Source: Deinococcales bacterium
GTDB lineage: Bacteria > Deinococcota > Deinococci > Deinococcales > Deinococcaceae
NCBI GenBank assembly: GCA_014378225.1
Contig: JACMOA010000365.1
Location: 1-7,210 of the forward strand
Direction: 5' to 3'
DNA length: 7,210 nt
Shown in pieces: positions 1-6,151 of the stretch. Numbering within the stretch: the stretch's first letter is position 1; every line of letters starts with the position of its first letter. A program made the translations under genes and the position numbers. Below the pieces are notes generated by a model. That model was not told where the DNA came from. It saw nothing but the letters and a program-made list of their open reading frames with translations, and did not search any database.

Positions 1-6
1 ACCGTT

Positions 7-429
7 TCAGGGCAACAGCTCGAGCGCCGGAAAAGCAACTTTGTAGCCGCCAGGGTCCAGCGTCAGCAGTGCCGCACCATTCTCGAGGGCGTGAGCGCCG
101 ATGATGAAATCTGGCAGGACTCGTTTTGGCTCGAGCAGTTTTTCCCTTCTACGGCGCTTGTGGTACGCCACCTGAGCTTCTCCAGCGAGTTCCCAGACCG
201 CTATGGGTAGGTCAACATCCAAAGTGGCCCCCAGGTCCGTTAAAAACTCTCCAAACCTCGAGCACTCAAAATTTGGGATTCCATGACACTCAGCGTATAC
301 CACGCCACACACGATAAAATTCTCCTCGAGCAACAGTAAGCGCCTGAATTCTGCGCTCACAGTCGCTTTTGCGATATGGTTTTCTTCTAACAAAGCTTGC
401 AAGACGTTGGTATCCAGGGCCACGGTCAT
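7..429 (-). CDS. vapC: VapC-like PIN-domain toxin ribonuclease
   Basis: This 140-residue protein has the length and layout of a VapC toxin, a Mg-dependent endoribonuclease that cuts RNA in the cytoplasm and is held inactive by its partner antitoxin. The four acidic PIN-domain residues are visible: D6 in LDTNVL, E47 in VVYAE, D107 in LPDFIIGAHA and D125 in LLTLDPGGY. A basic KRRRR patch lies at residues 91-95. The ATG (429-427) overlaps the TGA of the upstream AbrB-type gene as ATGA. That implies translational coupling in the order antitoxin then toxin, and supports this start despite a weak ribosome binding site. The stop is TGA at 9-7, so the gene is complete at the window edge. All catalytic residues are present, so it looks active. 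The RNA target cannot be read from the sequence. Confidence 0.93.
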   Translation of the reverse strand: MTVALDTNVLQALLEENHIAKATVSAEFRRLLLLEENFIVCGVVYAECHGIPNFECSRFGEFLTDLGATLDVDLPIAVWELAGEAQVAYHKRRRREKLLEPKRVLPDFIIGAHALENGAALLTLDPGGYKVAFPALELLP

Positions 430-725
430 GAATTGTTCTCGTCAGCCCAACGGTCCAGAATTTCTTGGTCTTCTTCATCCCTGCCACGCAAGGCGCGAAA
501 TTCTGCCAGTGCTTCTTGTTCTGTTTTTGCACTCGAGGGTCCAAACATTCCACCATATTTCTCGAGCACTTCGTCAAGTGACATGCGCTTGACCTTGACC
601 TGTACGCCCTTTTCACCCAGTTCATACTCGAGGGTGTCTCCGGGACGAATCTTGAGCGCTTCACGCACTCGAGCGGGTAGGGTCGTTTGCCCACGTTGGG
701 TCACTTTTGAGGTAAATGTTGCCAT
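426..725 (-). CDS. vapB: VapB-like antitoxin with AbrB/SpoVT DNA-binding domain
   Basis: This 99-residue protein begins with an AbrB/MazE/SpoVT swapped-hairpin DNA-binding domain (about residues 4-47, with SKVTQRGQTTLPARVREAL followed by KIRPGDTLEYEL). An acidic, helical C-terminal half (about residues 49-99, rich in E and D) is the kind of segment that antitoxins wrap around a PIN toxin. By family knowledge it should neutralise the following toxin and repress its own promoter as a complex. The ATG lies five bases after a -10-like TAGTGT, and a perfect 13-bp inverted repeat (735-768) sits over the promoter, which fits autoregulation. Its TGA overlaps the toxin ATG. The length is slightly greater than the shortest AbrB-type antitoxins, and nothing is broken. 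Confidence 0.92.
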   Translation of the reverse strand: MATFTSKVTQRGQTTLPARVREALKIRPGDTLEYELGEKGVQVKVKRMSLDEVLEKYGGMFGPSSAKTEQEALAEFRALRGRDEEDQEILDRWADENNS

Positions 726-730
726 GCCCT

Positions 731-759
731 ACACTAAACTGCATTGTGTTTCTTTACAA
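731..759 (-). promoter_or_regulatory. Promoter of the vapBC operon, probably leaderless
   Basis: Read on the minus strand, TTGTAA (759-754) and TAGTGT (736-731) are separated by 17 bases and resemble -35 and -10 boxes. Only five bases (AGGGC) separate the -10 from the ATG at 725. Transcription would then start at or next to the start codon, giving a leaderless mRNA. An alternative -10 (TATAAA, 770-765) has no good -35 partner. This is inferred from motif spacing only. Confidence 0.55.
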
Positions 760-768
760 TGCAGTTTA
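735..768. promoter_or_regulatory. Perfect 13-bp inverted repeat, likely VapBC operator
   Basis: TAAACTGCATTGT (735-747) and ACAATGCAGTTTA (756-768) are exact reverse complements around an 8-base centre. The repeat covers the -35, the spacer and the edge of the -10 of the vapBC promoter. A third half-site, CAATGCA, follows at 772-778, 15 bp from its copy at 757-763. The stem is A/T-rich, lies upstream of the genes and has no following U-run, so an operator is more likely than a terminator. AbrB-type antitoxins typically bind such palindromes with their toxin. Confidence 0.7.
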
Positions 769-872
769 TACCAATGCAAATACTAGAAGAGATATGCTCA
801 AGGAAAATGTACCTGTACGTCAAAGCGTTGGTTTTGGCTAGATGTTAGGGAATGAAGAAAGAACACCCAAAC

Positions 873-1892
873 CTATCCCACCTTGCTCAGAACCCACTCG
901 AGGGCCTCTGGAAGCGCATTTTTCCACGTCACCCAGGTGTGTCCGCTCGAGTATTCACGGTATTGATGGTATAAACCCAAATCTTGGGCAGCGGCAGCCA
1001 TGCGGCGGTTAGGACCCGTCAACCACTCGAGGGTTCCGGTATCCAGGCTAAGGCGCAGATTTTTGGGTTTCTGTTGCAGCAGGCGCTCGAGCAGGTACTC
1101 CGGGGCGTTCACAGTGTTAGGCTTGATTCTGCCCAATTCGTTAGGGTGGGCGGTGAAGCAGCCCGAATGGCTAACCACCACGCCATAAGTTTCGGGATGC
1201 TCGAGTGCAAGATAGAGCGAAATTAGACCGCCCAGGCTCGCGCCCCACAACCCCCGACCCGCAGGGTCACGCCGCACCAGCTAGGCGGCCTCAATTCCGG
1301 GCAACACCTCAAGCGTCAGAAAGTCGCCGTACTTGGGGTTCAGGTAATACTCGTGCAGGCGGTCATGAGGCTCAAGAAACACCAGAACGGCGGGTTGGAT
1401 GCGGCCTAGATGCAGCATCCGGTCCATCAGCTCGCCTAGCTTTCCGGTGCGGTAAAAAGCCACGCCGTCTTGCACGTAAAATACCGGATAGTCCCGGCCT
1501 TCGGGGTCATAGCCCGGTGGGGTGTAGACGTAAGCCCGCCGAGTTCCCGGAAACACGCCCCCATCCCAGGCTAAACGCTCGACTTTGCCTTCAGGTACAC
1601 CTGGAGCAGGCTCGAGCAGCGGGTGTTCAAAGTATGTTCCCACTTCCACCGCTCGAGCGTATGCGTACCAGGGGTTAGCACTTTTTTGGGGGTTGTCAGG
1701 GTCGGCAAAGGGTTTGCTAGAAGCGTCCACCCAGGCGTACTCAATCCAGGAGTTGCGCGGAAACTCGAGGGTAATAGGACCACGGGCTTCGAGCCGGGGA
1801 AAGCGCTCCCAGTTGGTCATATCGCCGATGAGCGCTACCGCATTTCGAGGGGGGGTGAAGGTGACGAGGTTGCCGGAAACGTGAACAGCCAT
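873..1892 (-). pseudogene. Fes/EsterD-type esterase with CBM48-like domain, interrupted by an in-frame TAG
   Basis: Read through one stop, this is a 339-codon alpha/beta-hydrolase of the putative esterase family (enterochelin esterase Fes-like). Residues 1-85 form a CBM48/E-set-like domain (VTFTPPRNAVALIGDMTNWERF). The hydrolase follows from about 115 (RRAYVYTPPGYDP, then YPVFYVQDG). Codon 204 is TAG (1283-1281). The same frame resumes with no shift, LVRRDPAGRGLWGASLGG, giving a nucleophile at about S219, a candidate acid at about D284 (SLDTGTLEW) and a His at about H318 (SGHTW). The first product would therefore lack the whole catalytic triad. Relatives often have a Tyr at this place (IEAxY), so TAC/TAT to TAG is a plausible origin. 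A GTG lies one codon after the TAG, so reinitiation of the C-terminal part is conceivable but has no visible ribosome binding site. No signal peptide is seen, and the substrate is unknown. Confidence 0.82.
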
Positions 1893-1898
1893 ACCTCT

Positions 1899-1904
1899 AG
1901 TTTA
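1899..1904 (-). promoter_or_regulatory. TAAACT -10 element 6 nt before the esterase ATG
   Basis: On the minus strand TAAACT is followed by AGAGGT and then ATG. The hexamer fits TANNNT, the -10 placed next to start codons in leaderless Deinococcus genes. It is identical in sequence and spacing to the one before the DUF1175 gene. AGAGGT could alternatively act as a Shine-Dalgarno sequence, but it lies too close to the ATG to be ideal. No good -35 is seen. A small TCAGG/CCTGA inverted repeat (1917-1931) lies just upstream. Confidence 0.45.
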
Positions 1905-1954
1905 GCCCTCGAGCGTTCAGGCCACACCTGATAGAAGCAGGCTAACCGAGAAGG

Positions 1955-2701
1955 CTAACCCGCTGCAATCTTCCAGCGAAAGTAACCCAGAAAATTCGGG
2001 TTGCTGGGAACCGGATGCCAGGTGTCCTCGGGGTGCTTTTTCAGGGTCTCGAGCGAGAGTAGGCGCACCTCTCCCCCATCCTCCGGCGCGTAACCCGTGT
2101 GGTACACCACCTGGCCGCCGCCCAGATAGACCATGCTGTGATACGGCGAACCCTGCGCTTCTGGGTGAATAAAAAATAACAGGTCTCCACGCCGCGCCGC
2201 TTTCACATCTTTGCCCAGCGGCACGCTGGCGTAGCGCATCAGGTAGCCCACGCTCACGTCTTTGAGAAAGGTCTTGTTCTCGAGGTCCGAGCGCTGGAAC
2301 GTTCCCCCTCTGGTGCGAAAAGGAGCGCTGTTCAGAACAGGCTTCAAATCCAGCTCGAGCGGCGCAATGGTGCGGTCTGGAAAGTACCCAAAACGCGACC
2401 ACCAGGCTCGAGTTTTGGGTTTGAGTGCCACGGTGTAGGCGTAGCGCAGCAAACCCGAGCAGTCTTGCAGGGTCCAATCCGCATTAATGGCGGTGTACTG
2501 ACTCTCTGCGATGGCGGCAAACCAGCGCAAAAAAGCGTCTCGCTCGCTCGAGCTGTGCAGTTGGGTGCTGTCTGGGTAGCCATCGGCGTTAGCGTCTCGA
2601 ATCTGGGCCGCGCTCAAGGCTCGAGGGTTGGGTGCAGTTTCCGCACTCGAGAATCCCACAGAAAGAAGCAACAAAACCAGCAAACTCGAGCGGGGGAACA
2701 T
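1955..2701 (-). CDS. Secreted DUF1175 (YfaT-like) family protein, NlpC/P60-like Cys/His layout
   Basis: This 248-residue protein has an N-terminal signal peptide (basic MFPR, a leucine-rich core and probable cleavage after A20, SSA|ET), so it acts outside the cytoplasmic membrane. DANADGYPD at residues 36-44 has the DxNxDGxxD pattern of a calcium-binding EF-like loop. The rest matches the DUF1175 family as I recall it: DCSGLLRYAY with C81, RRGDLLFF (171-177), SPYHSMVYLG with H188, VVYHTG with H201, and the C-terminal NPNFLGYFRWKI. Cys followed by His suggests an NlpC/P60-like hydrolase fold, but no reaction is established. Relatives such as E. coli YfaT are commonly found beside alpha-2-macroglobulin genes, and none is present here. 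The stop is TAG, 62 bp before the esterase, so co-transcription with it is possible. Start choice is supported by the signal peptide. Confidence 0.85.
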   Translation of the reverse strand: MFPRSSLLVLLLLSVGFSSAETAPNPRALSAAQIRDANADGYPDSTQLHSSSERDAFLRWFAAIAESQYTAINADWTLQDCSGLLRYAYTVALKPKTRAWWSRFGYFPDRTIAPLELDLKPVLNSAPFRTRGGTFQRSDLENKTFLKDVSVGYLMRYASVPLGKDVKAARRGDLLFFIHPEAQGSPYHSMVYLGGGQVVYHTGYAPEDGGEVRLLSLETLKKHPEDTWHPVPSNPNFLGYFRWKIAAG

Positions 2702-2707
2702 GGATTT

Positions 2708-2713
2708 AGTTTA
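2708..2713 (-). promoter_or_regulatory. TAAACT -10 element 6 nt before the DUF1175 ATG
   Basis: Minus-strand TAAACT is followed by AAATCC and the ATG. There is no purine-rich Shine-Dalgarno sequence, so this is the clearest leaderless candidate in the window. A convincing -35 is not visible. The spacing and hexamer are the same as before the esterase. Confidence 0.5.
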
Positions 2714-2745
2714 GGGAAAAGTGCGCTCGAGTGGATGAAAAGTGG

Positions 2746-2798
2746 GTTTTGAGTAATGAGTTTTGAGAGGTGAGTTTAAGAAATCGATAACCGATAAC
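2746..2798. repeat. Short degenerate direct repeats after the MFS gene
   Basis: GTTTTGAG occurs at 2746-2753 and 2760-2767, 14 bp apart, with a related GAGTTTAAG following. CGATAAC is repeated head to tail at 2785-2791 and 2792-2798. The stretch lies between the exporter stop and the DUF1175 promoter. No hairpin terminator is evident, and the function is unknown. Confidence 0.5.
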
Positions 2799-2823
2799 CC
2801 ATCCATCACACTGACCTCAAACC

Positions 2824-4167
2824 TCACACTTTCTGCTGCACGGATTCTGGGCGCTTCGTTTGAGACTGTTTCCCATTGCTCTGACGCTCTTTCTCTGCGT
2901 TCATCAGCGTGGTAGCTTCCCGCTCGAGCGCCCAAAGTCCTTTTGAGCGCAGGGCCAGCACACACACCAGCGCAGAGAGCGTTCCACCTACAACGAACAC
3001 ACCGCGCACCCCAATGAGTTCGCCCAGTGGACCCATCAGGACCAACCCCAATGGACCCGCTAAACCCGTTACCGTACCGAGTAGCGAGAGAACCCGGCCC
3101 TGCATATGGTTGGGAACCACCGTTTGTAAAACCGAGGTGAGCGGCGCGTTGCCGTAAATAAAGGTGACGCCGCTGAGGGTCCACCACACCACCGCCAACC
3201 ACAGCGCGTTTCCAGGCGAAAGCGCGGTCAGGGCCACCGTACCGCAGGCCACCGCAAAGGCCCACAGCAAAACGAGGATAGGACGTTTGGGAGGAAAAAC
3301 CGCAACCAGCAGACCGCCTACAATCATGCCAATACCGCTTATACCCTCCATCAACGCAACCTCATTCACACCACCGCCAAAATGGTTTTTAACCAGCAGC
3401 GGAACCAGTGAAAAGGTGGGAATCAGGGTCAGCACCACCAGCCCCAGGAGCAGGTACAACCTCGAGAGACCTTTGTTATCCCCTACAAAGCGCACACCCT
3501 CTTTAAAATCGGTCCACATGCTCGAGGTCTTACTCAAAGTCTCGAGCGGTTGCGGGATGGCGTAAAACAGCAGCGGAACGATGCCCAGCACGGCAGTAAC
3601 CACATCAATCATCAGTGCGCCCTGAAGCGGCAGAAACGCCAGGGCCAGTGCGCCTAACGGTGCGGCAGCGATGGTCATGATGCCCTGCAAACTCTGGTTG
3701 AGGCCCGCCGCTCGAGGGAGCCAGTCCAATGGAACCAGATTGGCCGTACTCGCCGCTGCCGCCGGACTCTGAAACGCCTGCATACTCGAGCGGATGAACA
3801 TGGCCGTATAAATTTGCCAGAGCTGGACATTGCCGCTGGCAAACAGATATACCAGAACCAGCATCATGGCCGCGCTGATAGAATCGGCCACAATCATAAT
3901 CATGCGGCGCGGCAGACGGTCTGCCAGAGTTCCGCCCAGCGGCCCCAACAGTGCCTGGGGCAAAAGTGCAAAAATTCCGGCGGTAGCCAGTGCGCTTACA
4001 CTTCCGGTGGTTTTGGTAATCCACCACATCAGCACAAACTGGGTGAGTGCGCTGCCCACCAACGAAAACGCCTGTCCGGTCCACACGGTCCAGAAGCGTG
4101 GTTGCCAACGGCTCGAGGGGTCTACCCCTACGCTCGAGGGACCTGGGGTTTGCAACTCAGTGTTCAT
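2824..4167 (-). CDS. MFS multidrug/macrolide-type efflux permease (DHA3/MefA-like)
   Basis: This 447-residue integral membrane protein belongs to the major facilitator superfamily and should export a small molecule using the proton gradient. After a soluble 20-residue N-terminus, hydrophobic segments alternate in the expected 12-helix pattern, with a polar cytoplasmic loop near the middle (about 210-230). Motif A is clear between helices 2 and 3 (GGTLADRLPRRM, residues 78-89). The overall shape, including TGQAFSLVGSALTQFVLMWW at 30-49, resembles the MFS_3/MefA-like DHA3 group. The C-terminal tail of about 35 residues is hydrophilic and rich in K, Q and E. The ATG overlaps the tetR TGA (ATGA), and GGAG lies about nine bases upstream inside tetR. 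The gene is therefore coupled to its probable repressor. The substrate cannot be read from the sequence; drug or metabolite efflux is inferred from family and context. Confidence 0.9.
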   Translation of the reverse strand: MNTELQTPGPSSVGVDPSSRWQPRFWTVWTGQAFSLVGSALTQFVLMWWITKTTGSVSALATAGIFALLPQALLGPLGGTLADRLPRRMIMIVADSISAAMMLVLVYLFASGNVQLWQIYTAMFIRSSMQAFQSPAAAASTANLVPLDWLPRAAGLNQSLQGIMTIAAAPLGALALAFLPLQGALMIDVVTAVLGIVPLLFYAIPQPLETLSKTSSMWTDFKEGVRFVGDNKGLSRLYLLLGLVVLTLIPTFSLVPLLVKNHFGGGVNEVALMEGISGIGMIVGGLLVAVFPPKRPILVLLWAFAVACGTVALTALSPGNALWLAVVWWTLSGVTFIYGNAPLTSVLQTVVPNHMQGRVLSLLGTVTGLAGPLGLVLMGPLGELIGVRGVFVVGGTLSALVCVLALRSKGLWALEREATTLMNAEKERQSNGKQSQTKRPESVQQKV

Positions 4168-4706
4168 CGGGTCAACTCCAGTAGCTCGAGGCGCATCTCT
4201 TCGCGCAACTCTAGCGAGATGTTTGAAAGCTGTGAAAATTCAAATCCCCATAGTCCATCGCAGGCCAGACGAATCAGGGTGGCGCGTGCGGGGGGCAAGC
4301 CATCTTCCAAACTGCACGCCTCGAGCCGACGACAATCCTTTTCGAGCAAACTCGAGAGTTCGGGAAAGTCAGAAATTCGGCCTGACAGGACCCTACTTAG
4401 TCGCAGGTCCGTTTCGTTGGGCAGAAAACTGGTTCGCACGTAGGCGCGGGTCCAGCGCCCAGGTTGACCGGGTGGCTCCTGGGCCAATTCCCCCTCGAGC
4501 GTCAGATAGAAGCGCCCATACTGCCGCAGCACCACCTCGAGAATGAGTTTCTGCTTGCTGGCGAAGTGGTGCAGCAGACCACCTTTACTGACTCCAGCCG
4601 CGTTTGAAACGGCCTCGAGCGTAAAATCCATTCCGCGCTCGAGAATGAGGGAGAGTGCCGCGTCCAGCAATTTTTCACGGGTTTGTTCAGGAGATTTTGA
4701 GGTCAT
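4164..4706 (-). CDS. TetR/AcrR-family transcriptional repressor
   Basis: This 180-residue protein is a typical TetR-family length. The N-terminal DNA-binding domain is clear: TREKLLDAALSLILERGMDF (helix 1) and then the helix-turn-helix FTLEAVSNAAGVSKGGLLHHFASKQKL at about residues 28-54. In this family the C-terminal part is a helical ligand-binding and dimerisation domain that releases DNA when an effector binds. The gene comes first in an overlapping pair with an MFS exporter, the classic arrangement for a repressor of efflux. Two inverted-repeat operators lie directly upstream, over its own promoter, so self-repression relieved by the exported compound is likely. The ATG at 4706 is preferred because the domain starts soon after it. 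A Shine-Dalgarno sequence is weak or absent. The effector is unknown. Confidence 0.93.
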   Translation of the reverse strand: MTSKSPEQTREKLLDAALSLILERGMDFTLEAVSNAAGVSKGGLLHHFASKQKLILEVVLRQYGRFYLTLEGELAQEPPGQPGRWTRAYVRTSFLPNETDLRLSRVLSGRISDFPELSSLLEKDCRRLEACSLEDGLPPARATLIRLACDGLWGFEFSQLSNISLELREEMRLELLELTR

Positions 4707-4711
4707 AGTAT

Positions 4712-4729
4712 ACCGTCCAGTCAGACGGT
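4712..4729. promoter_or_regulatory. Operator 1, inverted repeat at the tetR transcription start
   Basis: ACCGTCCAGTCAGACGGT has perfect 6-bp arms (ACCGTC/GACGGT) around six bases. It covers the predicted tetR start of transcription (about 4726). Its centre is 28 bp from that of operator 2. Arms of this sequence and size fit TetR-family binding sites. Confidence 0.75.
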
Positions 4730-4732
4730 TAG

Positions 4733-4762
4733 AGTATACAGTCCGTCTGGACGGTTTGTAAA
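4733..4762 (-). promoter_or_regulatory. Promoter of the tetR-MFS operon
   Basis: On the minus strand TTTACA (4762-4757) and TATACT (4738-4733) are separated by 18 bases and are close to the sigma-70 consensus. Operator 2 fills the spacer. Predicted start is about 4726, giving a leader of about 20 bases. A second TATACT (4712-4707) abuts the ATG. It lies too close to give a translatable transcript and is probably part of the repeated AGTATAC/operator unit. Confidence 0.65.
4743..4754. promoter_or_regulatory. Operator 2, inverted repeat in the tetR promoter spacer
   Basis: CCGTCTGGACGG has 5-bp arms (CCGTC/GACGG) around TG and shares the arm sequence of operator 1 with a shorter centre. It lies between the -35 and -10 of the tetR promoter, a position where bound repressor would block RNA polymerase. 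Confidence 0.7.
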
Positions 4763-4775
4763 GTGCCAGTTTCAG

Positions 4776-4961
4776 GATAATAGCTGGAAAAGTGATTTTG
4801 GCTCGAGCGACCTCCTAGGCTTTGCCTCGAGCGATGAGTCCGGCAAAGAAGGTCTTTGGGGGTGAATGAAATCGAACCGCGCTGAGCGTTGCTTGATGAG
4901 GCACTCTGTCCACCCTCGAGGCCCCAGCTCAGAAACCCTTCTCACTCGAGCGCCGTACTCT
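4776..4961 (+). promoter_or_regulatory. Upstream region of the P450 gene with two weak promoter candidates
   Basis: No gene is seen between the tetR control region and the P450 start. GATAAT (4776-4781) is a possible plus-strand -10 with an unconvincing -35, and would give a leader of about 180 bases. TACTCT (4956-4961), five bases before the ATG at 4967, fits the TANNNT leaderless pattern seen elsewhere in the window. Four CTCGAG copies (4802, 4826, 4915, 4945) fall in this non-coding stretch, two of them within a repeated CTCGAGCGA. Neither promoter is proven. Confidence 0.35.
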
Positions 4962-4966
4962 GAATC

Positions 4967-6151
4967 ATGACCTCTCCAGACCCCGAATTCCTCAAAAATC
5001 CCTACAACTGGTACCGCCAAATTCAGGGGCAACCGGGGCTACCCCCGGATGGAAACGGCTCGGTGATGGTGAGTCGTTACGCCGAGGTGCGTGCTGTGCT
5101 GGCAGACCGCCGCTTTGGTCACAACACCTTTTGGAGCGAGGAAGGCGTGGCGTGGCTCGAGCAGAATCCGGCTGCCGAGATTCAAACCCACTGGATGCTG
5201 CTCAAAAATCCACCGGACCACCGCAGGTTGCGCCGCCTGGTAGAAAACGTGTTCACCCCGGCCAAAATTCGGGCGCTCGAGCCACGGATTGAGACTCTGA
5301 CGCGGGAACTGCTCGAGAATCTCAAAAACAAATCACAATTTGACCTGATGAGCGAGTTTGCAGTCCCGCTTCCGGTCACGGTGATTGCCGAACTGCTGGG
5401 CATCCCCGAAATAGACCGCTCGAGCTTCAAAGGCTGGGCCGACGCGCTGGCCCCCACCCTCGAGATGGGTAATATCTCGCAACAGCAGATGGACCACGCC
5501 AACTGCGCCGCTTCTGCGATGCGCGAGTACCTGGGCATCCTGGCCGAGAAACGCAGGCTCGAGCCACAGGACGACCTCATCAGTGCGCTGGTGAAAGGGG
5601 TCAGCGAAGAAGAAGCTACCAAATTCAGTCTGGACGAGCTTTTTGGTACCTGCAACCTGCTGCTCATCGCGGGTCACGAAACCACCACCAACCTGATTGG
5701 CAACGGGATGCTGGCCTTGCTACAAAACCCAGCTCAGCTCGAGCGCTTGAGAGAAAATCCTGACTTGTGTGAAAACGCCATTGAAGAGCTGTTGCGTTTT
5801 GACGCTCCAGTGCAATTCACCAGCCGGGTCGCGCTCGAGGACAGCGAGGTGGGCGGCGTTGCAGTTTTGAAGGGAAGCTGGGTCACGCTGATGTTAGGGG
5901 CGGCCAACCGAGACCCGGCCCAGTTTGAAAATCCCGATTCGCTCGAGCTAGGCCGTGAGGGTGTGCGCCCGCTGTCGTTTGGGCATGGCATCCATTTCTG
6001 TCTGGGTGCGCCCCTCGCTCGAGCGGAAGCGCGTTTTGCTTTTCAGGGATTGCTCGAGTTAGGACCCACTCTAAAGCTGGGAACGGGTGGATTTATACAC
6101 AAACCCTTGCTCACCCTGCGCGGCCTCGAACACCTTCATGTGCAGTTATGA
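4967..6151 (+). CDS. Cytochrome P450 monooxygenase (soluble bacterial type)
   Basis: This 394-residue protein has the usual length of a soluble bacterial P450. It should insert one oxygen atom into an organic substrate using electrons from a ferredoxin or similar partner, not encoded here. All signature motifs are intact: the I-helix oxygen-activation motif AGHETT at 235-240, the K-helix ExxR at E274-R277 (EELLRF), and the heme loop FGHGIHFCLG at 338-347 with C345 as the iron ligand. There is no membrane anchor. The start (DPEFLKNPYNWYRQ soon after Met) matches the family's typical N-terminus. No Shine-Dalgarno sequence is visible, and TACTCT five bases upstream suggests a leaderless message. 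Eleven CTCGAG copies lie in the gene, mostly read as Leu-Glu. It diverges from tetR-MFS, so shared regulation is possible. The substrate and CYP family cannot be assigned by eye. Confidence 0.95.
   Translation: MTSPDPEFLKNPYNWYRQIQGQPGLPPDGNGSVMVSRYAEVRAVLADRRFGHNTFWSEEGVAWLEQNPAAEIQTHWMLLKNPPDHRRLRRLVENVFTPAKIRALEPRIETLTRELLENLKNKSQFDLMSEFAVPLPVTVIAELLGIPEIDRSSFKGWADALAPTLEMGNISQQQMDHANCAASAMREYLGILAEKRRLEPQDDLISALVKGVSEEEATKFSLDELFGTCNLLLIAGHETTTNLIGNGMLALLQNPAQLERLRENPDLCENAIEELLRFDAPVQFTSRVALEDSEVGGVAVLKGSWVTLMLGAANRDPAQFENPDSLELGREGVRPLSFGHGIHFCLGAPLARAEARFAFQGLLELGPTLKLGTGGFIHKPLLTLRGLEHLHVQL

Larger units (their letters stand above)
726..872. other. Intergenic region between vapB and the esterase pseudogene
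   Basis: The left part holds the vapBC promoter and operator described separately. From about 780 to 872 I see no gene, no convincing terminator hairpin and no CTCGAG copy. The region is visibly more A/T-rich than the flanking coding DNA. Confidence 0.6.

Noticed and set aside
1281..1283. TAG as a recoded sense codon (for example pyrrolysine) in the esterase
   Set aside because: TAG is the ordinary stop of the DUF1175 gene, at the usual end of that family, and also the final stop of the esterase frame. A lone mutation or sequencing error is simpler.
1917..2477. A 186-codon minus-strand open frame overlapping the DUF1175 gene in another frame
   Set aside because: Its composition is low-complexity and it matches no known family, while the overlapping frame is a complete recognisable protein.
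2711..3265. A 184-codon minus-strand frame overlapping the MFS 3' end, and the similar one at 3605-4108
   Set aside because: Both are out-of-frame readings of the exporter gene with Gly/Arg-rich sequence typical of shadows.
3830..4546. A 238-codon plus-strand open frame, and a 209-codon one at 3814-4443, opposite the MFS and tetR genes
   Set aside because: They are antisense to two clear genes, span their junction and resemble no protein family. CTCGAG contains no stop in any frame, which helps such shadows stay open.
4707..4712. TATACT directly before the tetR ATG as the operative -10
   Set aside because: It would start transcription downstream of the ATG. The copy at 4733-4738 has a proper -35 and a usable leader.
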